NCBI GenBank assembly: GCA_027596075.1
Contig: JADGJC010000593.1
Coordinates: 1-15,545, forward strand
Origin: Rhizophlyctis rosea
Taxonomy: Eukaryota; Chytridiomycota; Chytridiomycetes; Rhizophlyctidales; Rhizophlyctidaceae
Direction of reading: 5' to 3'
DNA: 15,545 nt
The position numbers were made by a program, and so were the translations under genes. Below the pieces are notes generated by a model. That model had not been told where the DNA came from. It searched no databases and saw nothing but the letters and a program-made list of their open reading frames with translations. The stretch's first letter is position 1. Each line of letters begins with the position of its first letter. Shown here piece after piece: positions 8,969-15,545 of this stretch.

Positions 8969-9049
8969 TCAGCAACATATGTAGTCGAGTGGTACATGGC
9001 TGCCAGGGTATTCTTTTGAGACGATAACCAGCGATGTGATCATAAATAA

Positions 9050-10108
9050 AGCGATTTGTTAGGGGCAAACACACCTCTTTCCCGCCATCTCCTCATCCCT
9101 TTCCGTCATCATCTACTTGATCCCGGAGGCATTGCTTCATCATCAAAGGCATCTCAACACGGTTTCTTTCTGAATGGAGCTCAGAGTATACTGGGTGAAT
9201 TTGTCAGCGGTCAGCGCATCGTCTAAACCTTCAACTGCCCCGCGGCATCTCCGCAGCCGCTCTCCATCATTTCCATCCCTCTCTTTACCGACGGTATGGA
9301 CCATCCGAAGGACGCAGAGGTTAATCAGAGTCGTGAGCAATCGTTGTTGCGGTTGAAGGCGTCATGGGAGTTCATTATCGTCAAGTATGGGAACGATCTC
9401 TACGAGGAATGGGAGATTTGGAATTTGGGCTAAGATTATGCCAGCGCTAATTTGGAAGAAGATAGGCCAGACGAAGTTTCGCAATACGGTGAGGGGGAAG
9501 ACAAATCTGACAGGGAGGAGGATAGTGTGGAGGATGAGTGTGATGGTTGTGACGATGAAGGGGAAGGTGAAGTGGAGTCTGCCTTTCAGAAGGCGCGTCT
9601 CATTCGTGCGCGAGAATCCCTGGGTGAGCTCATGCTTTCATTTCTTTCATTATCATCGCGGTTTGTAATGTGCTTTTTCAGGAGCAGCTCCGTCTTCTTC
9701 GCTGGAGGTAACAGATGCGCGAGTGGGCAGCTCCACCCTCTTCCCAACCTAGCCGCGGTGGCTAGTCGACTGCCACCCAAGAACCACTTATTCTCATTGC
9801 TTGTCCAAGCAAGCTTGACCTCATCCGAGTTGAGGAGACATTCCCTTTCTTCAGCAGGGTTGGCCGCAGTGTTGGAGAGGTGCCACGCGCTCTATCAATC
9901 TGCCCGTGTTCATCCCGGTGAGATGGTGGGGGTGTCGGCCGCGCAATTCATCGGTGAGCCCACAACCCAAATGACCCTAACTACGTTCCATGTAAGTCCC
10001 TGCATCACTTTTCGTGTTGCTTGATCACATTCATCAACCGCCCGCATCTAGCTCGTGGGAATTGCCAACAAAAACGTTGTTGGAGGCTCATTTTCCGTGT
10101 ACTTCTGA
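9050..10108 (+). pseudogene. Fragment of an RNA polymerase largest-subunit (RPB1-like) gene
   Basis: The clearest block is VHPGEMVGVSAAQFIGEPTT followed by QMTLTTFH (about 9908-9991). This is the start of the RPB1 trigger-loop region, where the usual forms are AAQSIGEP and QMTLNTFH. Splicing a 60-nt intron at 9992-10051 then yields LVGIANKNVV, matching the FAGVASKNVT step, before a TGA at 10106-10108. Upstream in the same frame, LFTDGMD (about 9281-9301) fits YGEDGMD. IPFR plus HGFFLNGAQSILGEF (about 9085-9205) weakly fits the funnel motif ending NPQEFFFH. An acidic linker lies at about 9452-9580. TAA codons occur at 9224 and 9431, although a 60-nt intron at 9385-9444 could remove the second. 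The clamp, active-site NADFDGD block and C-terminal parts are absent. The gene is truncated and diverged, and could be host-derived or viral. Confidence 0.65.
9992..10051 (+). other. Spliceosomal intron in the RPB1-like fragment (60 nt)
   Basis: Donor GTAAGT directly after the codons for TTFH, acceptor CATCTAG. The joined product continues with LVGIANKNV, which follows the conserved order of the RPB1 trigger-loop region. This is the best supported intron of this gene. Two weaker candidates are 9385-9444 (GTATGG to GCCAG) and 9624-9681 (GTGAGC to TTTTTCAG); the latter does not keep the frame. Confidence 0.6.
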
Positions 10109-10130
10109 TCCATCACGTCGGTCGCAAAGT

Positions 10131-10526
10131 ATGGAGGTTTACGAGTGGATCTGTAACGTGTGTGACGCAGCATTTGGAAGACAAGAGTTGCAGGAGCACA
10201 CGTGTGGTCAGGAAGGGGAAAGTCATGATGGCAACGGGAGAACAGGCATTTCAGGGGACAATGGTAGCGCTATGGCTATTGACGACGATGGGGAGGCGGA
10301 CATGGAAATTGATGCGGAGAGCCCGGTGGCAGTGGGACCAAGCAGGAATAGGAGGCGGAAGGCGAAAACAGCCGCCGAAAGGCCCCAGCTGTGTCCAGGT
10401 CTCCGCAAATGGAGCAGGTCGGCAGATAGGGAATGGTCTGTTTGCAGGGAGACTGCGACGGACATGGTGTACCGACAATCCAGTCAGATTGAATCGGTTG
10501 TAGTAGGAGAGCCGGTTGGATTGTAA
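10131..10526 (+). CDS. LINE-like ORF1 fragment with a Cys-Cys-His-Cys finger
   Basis: The frame opens with ATG at 10131 and runs 131 codons to TAA. Near the N-terminus, CNVCDAAFGRQELQEHTC gives C-x2-C-x12-H-x-C, a zinc-finger-like nucleic-acid-binding motif. An acidic stretch follows (DDDGEADMEIDAES) and then a basic patch (RNRRRKAK). The frame is the same as that of the endonuclease domain 12 bases downstream. It therefore probably belongs to the same non-LTR element, either as ORF1 or as the N-terminal part of a single long ORF broken by the stop. No closer family is recognised. Confidence 0.4.
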   Translation: MEVYEWICNVCDAAFGRQELQEHTCGQEGESHDGNGRTGISGDNGSAMAIDDDGEADMEIDAESPVAVGPSRNRRRKAKTAAERPQLCPGLRKWSRSADREWSVCRETATDMVYRQSSQIESVVVGEPVGL

Positions 10527-10538
10527 TGGACAGTCTTC

Positions 10539-11195
10539 TTGTTTGAATACTATTCAGGGCGTGGTAAAGCTGGAGGTCCAGCCCTTGTGGTGTTTGCAGG
10601 AAAACACGTTGCTGTTGCAATGTTCCTTCAATGTGACCAAAGGCCGGACGTGATATGTTTGCAGGAGATTCGGGTGAGGCCAGAAGATTTGGAGAAAGAT
10701 CGGTATAAAGAGACAATGTTTTACGTCTTTGAGGGGTATACGGGATTAGCGATCGTTAACGTGCACTGTCCAAACGAAATGCTCAAGCGGTATCGTGAGA
10801 GTTACAAAATGCTCTTCCATGTGATCTTGGAGGATCTGTGCGGAGATCTGTGGGAAGATTGGCCCATGCTCTTGGTGGGAGACTTCAACGTGGCACGCAC
10901 AGATGCGGACGTGGCGGTATCAGTATGACCGGGACTTAAGTCAGGGTGTCGAGCTTGGGAGAGGGAGAGTCTTGCGGAGTTGGGAAAGGCGGGCTTTAGG
11001 GACGCATGGAGGGAGTTGCACCCAAAGAAAGGAGTTGAGGGCTTTTCGTGTTGGATGCCTGAGCGGAACGCGCGTGTTTTTCACCGGGGAATGAGGTTCG
11101 ACATTGATCTGCAGGGATGCGGACCTAGCACGCGTTCAGTAGTTCGGACGTGTTACCTGATTGGTAAGATAGAATACCATGTGATTGATTATTAG
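10539..11195 (+). pseudogene. Non-LTR retrotransposon apurinic-like endonuclease domain, broken
   Basis: The endonuclease/exonuclease/phosphatase fold is shown by DVICLQEIRV (catalytic Glu), GLAIVNVHCPNE (the N-V-Y/H-x-P-N strand), MLLVGDFNVA (the GDFN motif), LGKAGFRDAWRELHP and RFDIDL (near the usual R-I-D-Y). All lie in one frame, but a TGA at 10926-10928 cuts it just after GDFN. A clear final S-D-H motif is not visible, and no reverse transcriptase follows, so the 3' part of the element is missing. Such a domain nicks target DNA in LINE-type retrotransposons. The copy is inactive. Confidence 0.7.
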
Positions 11196-12241
11196 CTTAG
11201 TCAGGAGCACGTGACCCTTTTGTAATCATGTCGATCGCTTACGTATTTTTCTGTCGCACATTTGCCACCTTGAGTGACATATATGCTCGTGCGTGTGTAT
11301 GTTATGTTGTTCATTATGAATTATCTCAATATACATCCAAACAGTTAACTTATTTTTCGATTGAGTGTGTACTGCTTTCGCAGGTCTATTGACCAGCATC
11401 TTTTCAACTTTACGGCTTGCATACCACGGTTGCGACGTTTCGGCCAGATCATCCGCGACTTCGCCACCCATTCTAGTCATAACGGGACGCTGGTCGACTA
11501 GGATGACGGTCTAGCTCGTTTTCGCTTGATCGTTGCAGCATTTTCGGTTTGCTAGAGACCAGCAACCACCAGGAGTGCTTCTCACACCATTGACACTCCA
11601 CGTTTCATACGATTTCACCACCAATCGTCTCCCAATCAACCAACAGCACGACGGGAACCCGTTTTGGCTTCCGGTGATCTTTTTTTGTTGATTCAATAAC
11701 CACCATACCTCAGCGGCACGACAGGTCCAACGACCGGTATCCTGCATCCTCGGAAAAGGCTCCTGCGTACAAGTGCAGGTCAAATCACCACGTTAAAGGC
11801 TCCTGAACACCCGCTGAGCGGATTCAGGTCATTACCTCGAGGTTGCCGAGCAGCCAGCATAGACGGGGGCGTTGATAAGCGTAGAGCGCGATCCCTGTCC
11901 GTACTCTTGAGCCAATCATTGGACGCTTCAGCTTCCTGAGGTGGAGGGCGACGGCAGAATCGTGCAATTGGCACCTCTTTCGCTACGTATACCGAGTAGT
12001 GTGTGGCCCTGAGTTCCTCGGGTGTCTAGGCCTACCGAATACTGGTGTTTGAGCGTTCCTAGCTAGCAGAAGGATTGGGCAGGGTTATTGAAGGGTTTCT
12101 GGGACGATTTTGAGCATTGGTTGAGATTTTCATCCCCAAGGGGGTAGGGGGAACCTATTATCAAATGTTTATTAATAAGCAGAGTAGTTCAAAATTACTT
12201 CTCCACAATGAGGACCAAATCTGCTTAATTCCCTCTCAACA
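11196..12241. other. Region without a supported gene, upstream of the Gag ORF
   Basis: About 1 kb without protein motifs on either strand. By position it could contain the 5' LTR and leader of the Gag-encoding element that starts at 12242. I found no TG...CA boundary pair, and none of the primer-binding sites I know (initiator-Met, Asp, Arg or Leu types). Confidence 0.4.
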
Positions 12242-13324
12242 ATGTCAGGAGACTCTACGGAGGACTTCCCAGTATACCGTAGAGGTTGTCAAGAATCAGA
12301 GGAGTCATATGCGACTCGCATTCTTTGTGAGCCGGATCGTACTACCGACACCGACCGAGACTCACAGCGTGCCAATATTGATCCTGTAACCGGAGAGCCC
12401 TTTGTGCCTCGCCATACCTTACCGCGGACGCCACCTATCGGGGCTAGTACGCCTTTTGTTGGTAGGGAAGCACCGGAAGGATTGAACTTAGGCGGGGAGG
12501 ATATCACACCTATTCGTGGGGAAGCATCTACGGAATCAGGACGATATGAACAGTTTCGGGACGCAGCTGTGGGTCGAGGGGAACATACGTTAGGTGAACT
12601 ACGTGGGCATATTGAACGTCTGCAAAAGGAAAGGAAAGATGCGGCAAAACGGGATCGTTTGCTCAAACAGCTGGAGAAGTTGGAGGATGAAATACGGTTC
12701 GAGTGTGCAATGGAACGTAAGAGGCAACTTGAATGGTTACAGCAGGTAGCAGCGTTGGAAGCTAAAGAACTCAATGAGTTGGAACAGGAACGGGAATTCG
12801 CTGCCCAAATAGAGGCAACTAGGGCGCAACTCACGCGTATGACTTCCCCTACCCCACCCCCAATCGTTCCGCCTCCTTGGCCTTTCCCGGTTCTTACCAT
12901 CTCACTGGTATTGGCGGTTCGTCCTGCCGACCCGCTCAACCTTTCCTTCTCAACTCGCCATGATTTCTGCGTGCCGTTGGTCTCGGATGTTGCCAAAGCT
13001 TATCGACAAGCACAACATGACCCTGAAGTTGGTATGAAGGAAGAGCTCTTTGAGAAGAGGCTTAAGAACTTCGTGAAGGCAACAGTTCAGTCAAAAGGGC
13101 ATGTTTTCAAATCCACGTTCGACGTACAGCGGTATGAAGATTGGATTCGTGCGGTTGATGAGTTGCTCATTGAGGCACAACTGCTGGAAGAGGAGAAGCT
13201 TGATGATGGGCAACGGCTTCGATTAGTGGCTATTTTAGCTAGAACCTGTCTTGATCGTGAAGATAGGCAAATCAATGAGCGCTGGAGGCTTGCTCACGGC
13301 ACCATTAGGCCGGTATCGGAATGA
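12242..13324 (+). CDS. Retrotransposon Gag-like protein, N-terminal part
   Basis: The frame starts at ATG 12242 (context AACAATGTC) and ends with TGA at 13322-13324, about 360 residues. Residues about 118-195 are very rich in Glu, Arg, Lys, Leu and Gln, with heptad-like spacing, predicting a long coiled coil. A Pro-rich hinge follows (TPPPIVPPPWPFP, about 200-215). The rest (RYEDWIRAVDELLIEAQLL, DREDRQINERWRL) has the helical character of a capsid domain. The downstream frame beginning at 13321 continues the Gag, so the two together represent one gene with a frame break. No zinc knuckle is present in this part. The call rests on the neighbouring Gag C-terminal segment and the coiled-coil/capsid layout. 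Confidence 0.6.
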   Translation: MSGDSTEDFPVYRRGCQESEESYATRILCEPDRTTDTDRDSQRANIDPVTGEPFVPRHTLPRTPPIGASTPFVGREAPEGLNLGGEDITPIRGEASTESGRYEQFRDAAVGRGEHTLGELRGHIERLQKERKDAAKRDRLLKQLEKLEDEIRFECAMERKRQLEWLQQVAALEAKELNELEQEREFAAQIEATRAQLTRMTSPTPPPIVPPPWPFPVLTISLVLAVRPADPLNLSFSTRHDFCVPLVSDVAKAYRQAQHDPEVGMKEELFEKRLKNFVKATVQSKGHVFKSTFDVQRYEDWIRAVDELLIEAQLLEEEKLDDGQRLRLVAILARTCLDREDRQINERWRLAHGTIRPVSE

Positions 13325-13803
13325 AAGCATTGGGGGACAGAGGTGAAAAGGTCACGCAAGGCCCAAGGCGGTTTGACACGTTCTATCATGAAGTCATCTT
13401 GTTGGCACAACAATTGAGTATGCCAAAGTCAAACATATTTCGCAAGTTGCAAGCGGGAGTTGATGTTGAGATTCGGATGGACAAGAACGTGTATCGCCAA
13501 GCTGCGGCGCTCTCGGAAGAGAATTATGAAGCGTTAGCAGAGATTTACCAATTGGCAGATGAGGTTAATCGTGACCTCGCCAAGGAAAAAAGGGACACTA
13601 GTGGGAGTTCTTCACACAAGGGTGGGGGGAATACCGCTGGGAACCAAAAAGGTGGCGGCGCTAGTACCGGAAATGCGCAACCGGGAAAAACGGCCAATAC
13701 CGGAGGGAACACTGGAAATAATGCCGGGAAACAACCTCAACAACAAGGGAATAAAGGGAATACTGGTGGTAAAGACCCGACGTATGTCTCTCCCGACCAA
13801 TGA
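13321..13803 (+). CDS. Retrotransposon Gag-like protein, C-terminal part with Gly/Asn/Gln-rich tail
   Basis: This frame overlaps the previous one by an ATGA and is shifted by -1. It contains RRFDTFYHEVILLAQQL, IFRKLQAGVDVEIRMDKNVY and NYEALAEIYQLADEVNRD, typical of the end of a Ty3/gypsy Gag capsid (the V-x-x-Y...L...L-x-x-G-L...I-R pattern). The tail from about residue 95 is rich in Gly, Asn, Gln and Lys and probably binds nucleic acid in place of a zinc knuckle. The frame ends with TGA at 13801-13803, just before an oppositely oriented Gag fragment. No protease or pol follows, so the element is truncated here. No slippery heptamer is visible at the overlap, so the break is more likely a mutation than programmed frameshifting. 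Confidence 0.6.
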   Translation: MKALGDRGEKVTQGPRRFDTFYHEVILLAQQLSMPKSNIFRKLQAGVDVEIRMDKNVYRQAAALSEENYEALAEIYQLADEVNRDLAKEKRDTSGSSSHKGGGNTAGNQKGGGASTGNAQPGKTANTGGNTGNNAGKQPQQQGNKGNTGGKDPTYVSPDQ

Positions 13804-13813
13804 GCAAAGCTTT

Positions 13814-14968
13814 CTATTGATGAGAGTCGTTGATGTACTTGAAGATGTGGACTTGATGATTCCACCAATCGGCGTACTCTTGCACACGCTTGTTTGGCTT
13901 GCGCGCAAAGGTAGTGAGCTTCTTGAGGTACAGCCACGCATCTGCTTCCTCGTCCGAGGCGTACTTCTTCAGGAACGACCGAACAACCTGGTCCAAGTCC
14001 TCCACAATCCCCATGTTCTTACACTCCAAATACCAATCCGCAAAGCTCACATTGTTGCCAATACCTCTCTTGAGCAACTCCTGACGCCTGTCCTTCGGGA
14101 CTCCCTCCATGGCGCGGTAAACGTCAAACGAACGAATCCCACCGATGGCAGAGGACGAGTCGCCGTTGCGGTAACGAGGACTGTTGTAGGGACCGCTGAA
14201 GCTCTTCTTCTTCTTCTCTTTCTCAGTGATCTTGACGACGATGTTGTTCCCGGTGTTCTCCTTAGAGCGAGAGTCCACCTCAACGACGTAGTCATCCTCC
14301 TCGTTTCTATCAAACTCCTCATTCCGGCGCCTATCGTTTCTCTGACTTCCCGTCCCTTGCCGTTTGACTCCGTTGTTGCCCTCATGGCTCCCTCCACTCC
14401 AACGACGACCTCCCGTACCAGAAGCTCCTGACTGACGTCCCGAACCCTGTCCCTGACAACCAGCTCCGCCTCCGATCCCACCAGCAACACCCTGACTTCC
14501 CAAACCGGTCCCCGTAACAGTCTGGGTCGCAACAGGAACTTGCTGAAGTCCCTGACGACCAGCTCCGCCTCCGATCCCACCAGCAACACTCTGACTTCCC
14601 AAACCAGTCCCCGAAACGTCCTGAGCCGCAATTGGAGTAGCCTGCTGAAGCCCGGGCGGCGTGCCAACTCCTTCCATTGGCTTGACGTACAAGGCCCTCA
14701 GCTGTTTGACCTGCTCCCACACCATGTGGCTGAAGCGTAGTTGCAACGTCTTGGTAGCTTCTTCGACGAGGTCGTAGACGTAGTGAACGCTTCCGAGGGC
14801 AACGTCCGCCTTGCTCTTGGCGTACCGGCCCCTGATGAGCTTGCAAAGCAGGAAGAGCGTCAACTTCAAAGTATCCACAATCGCCATGAGCTCGATAAGG
14901 GCATTCACTTGCTCGTGACTCCATTCGACGGTATAAGGAAGCACCCCCTTGACTCCTCCAGGCCCCAA
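13814..14968 (-). CDS. Second retrotransposon Gag-like protein on the opposite strand, truncated
   Basis: About 384 codons on the minus strand. The C-terminal third reads VSFADWYLECKNMGIVEDL, DADAWLYLKKL-like residues and KRVQEYADWWNHQVHIFKY, a Gag capsid pattern. It stops at 13816-13814, shortly after this block, earlier than a full Gag. The middle is low-complexity: two 33-34 residue repeats containing GTGLGSQ and VAGGIGGGAG, then Gly/Arg/Asn-rich and acidic segments (RNEEDDYVVEVD) and a Lys run (EKEKKKKS). The N-terminal part (EWSHEQVNALIELMAIVDTLKL) is helical. The frame extends upstream of 14968 through a TAG at 14977-14975 to about 15105, where it encodes AECPKCGNVTDAIY with a CxxC pair, so the true start may lie there. 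Its relation to the + strand Gag is not evident; it is probably a different element. Confidence 0.55.
   Translation of the reverse strand: MGPGGVKGVLPYTVEWSHEQVNALIELMAIVDTLKLTLFLLCKLIRGRYAKSKADVALGSVHYVYDLVEEATKTLQLRFSHMVWEQVKQLRALYVKPMEGVGTPPGLQQATPIAAQDVSGTGLGSQSVAGGIGGGAGRQGLQQVPVATQTVTGTGLGSQGVAGGIGGGAGCQGQGSGRQSGASGTGGRRWSGGSHEGNNGVKRQGTGSQRNDRRRNEEFDRNEEDDYVVEVDSRSKENTGNNIVVKITEKEKKKKSFSGPYNSPRYRNGDSSSAIGGIRSFDVYRAMEGVPKDRRQELLKRGIGNNVSFADWYLECKNMGIVEDLDQVVRSFLKKYASDEEADAWLYLKKLTTFARKPNKRVQEYADWWNHQVHIFKYINDSHQ
14455..14652 (-). repeat. Two-copy tandem repeat of about 99 bp inside the minus-strand Gag
   Basis: The segments starting at 14455 and 14554 share most bases, both beginning GAC(A/G)ACCAGCTCCGCCTCC, with a period of 99 bases (33 codons, so the frame is kept). 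They encode the GTGLGSQ(S/G)VAGGIGGGAG repeat. The copies differ by scattered substitutions and about one codon. Confidence 0.75.
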
Positions 14969-14977
14969 AGAGATCTA

Positions 14978-15545
14978 ACAGTCCCTCCTCATCTTCTCAA
15001 CGATGATGTAGATGGCGTCAGTGACATTGCCGCATTTTGGACACTCAGCAACGATCTCATCCGCCGTCCCGGTGTTGTGATGTGATGAAACATTACGCGT
15101 TATGTTTCAAATATGGAGTATTAGAATCAGAGGCACGGCCGATGAGGTAAACGTGGCGGGGGCACAGCTACGCCACGAAAAAGCCACTTTTGACGACGCC
15201 ACCGCCGTGATTGGTAAAACAGTCGAAACCTCAGAAACGTGCAATTCTGAGGGTTCTGATCATCACGTTCAAGTTGACGGGCGTCTATTGTCGACCGGGG
15301 TTAAGCAACTATACGGACATGTGGGACAACGAGAGGCATTAGCTAAAAGGGCAAGATTGGTATTTTGGGTGTTAACTACAATAGTTCATTTGGGTTTGTA
15401 TAAGTATGCGCGCATTTTGTATTGTAGAGTGGAACTTTGGCACAGAATAGAAATTCGAGTATCCATTCAGTTTGGACACGTTGTTTTTCAACCCGGTGTC
15501 TAGTTTTGATACGAAACCAAGGAATCTTAGATTTCCGACGTTTCG
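14978..15545. other. Upstream region of the minus-strand Gag, no further gene supported
   Basis: Bases 14978-15105 continue the minus-strand Gag frame beyond a TAG and contain a CPKC motif. From 15106 to the end I see no protein family on either strand. An open + frame at 15102-15503 has no motif I recognise. By position the stretch may be leader or LTR of the minus-strand element. Confidence 0.35.

Noticed and set aside
8870..8980. Reading the TAG at 8872-8870 as lying in an intron
   Set aside because: The candidate donor at GGTACAGCG leaves only about 41 nt, and a longer intron would remove a good zinc-ribbon motif (RCKECG). A nonsense mutation explains it better.
12085..12241. Primer-binding site upstream of the + strand Gag
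   Set aside because: No match to the 3' ends of initiator-Met, Asp, Arg or Leu tRNAs could be seen, and no LTR end is defined.
12289..12996. 235-codon open frame on the - strand opposite the + strand Gag
   Set aside because: Ser/Arg-rich shadow of the Gag coiled-coil coding sequence. The + strand frame has the real domain pattern.
13559..14667. Long + strand frame (13559-14431) and a second - strand frame (14667-14047) over the Gag junction
   Set aside because: Low-complexity shadows of the two Gag genes. The + frame even crosses the junction between opposite-strand genes, so it is not a natural gene.
1..15545. CRISPR array or bacterial defence island
   Set aside because: No regularly spaced direct repeats. 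Genes have spliceosomal introns and lie among eukaryotic retrotransposons.

Overview
The window is eukaryotic. It carries LTR-retrotransposon debris of the Ty3/gypsy type at both ends, a non-LTR (LINE-type) endonuclease fragment, and short GT-AG introns (about 58-71 nt) that interrupt recognisable protein frames. There is no prokaryotic operon structure and no CRISPR array, and I found no convincing tRNA or rRNA. The style of the Gag and Pol proteins makes me think of a charophyte-like green alga, but this is an impression. A fungal, oomycete-like or other algal host is not excluded.

Layout. (1) Bases 1-2915 hold the 3' half of a decayed Ty3/gypsy pol gene on the + strand (end of reverse transcriptase, RNase H, integrase), read in three different frames with several stops. 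It continues into a purine-rich tail (2916-3612) and an LTR-like or 3'-untranslated stretch (about 3863-4100). (2) Bases 4100-5240 have no supported gene but contain a cluster of TGAGTCA bZIP-type sites. (3) Bases 5309-10108 form an island of non-retroelement genes: a two-exon nucleotidyltransferase-fold protein of the AbiEii/DUF6036 type (+), an unrecognised protein (-), a multi-zinc-ribbon (DUF4379-like) protein with a Vsr/PD-(D/E)XK-like nuclease tail (-), and a truncated, lesion-bearing relative of the largest RNA polymerase subunit (+). (4) Bases 10131-11195 carry a LINE-like zinc-finger ORF and an apurinic-endonuclease-like domain that abuts the polymerase fragment. (5) Bases 12242-13803 encode a Gag protein split by a frame break (+). 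A second, unrelated Gag lies on the opposite strand (14968 to 13814), and the two coding fragments end about 10 bases apart.

Interpretation. DUF4379-type zinc ribbons joined to a Vsr-like nuclease, and divergent RNA polymerase subunits, are frequent in nucleocytoplasmic large DNA viruses. The middle island is therefore a reasonable candidate for a fragment of an endogenised giant virus, or of genes exchanged with one, that has gained or kept short introns and was then invaded by transposons. This is inference. What is seen directly is the domain motifs, the compact introns, and the lesions: stops, frame breaks and altered catalytic residues. Most coding features in the window look inactive. 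The nucleotidyltransferase-like gene is the best candidate for an intact gene.
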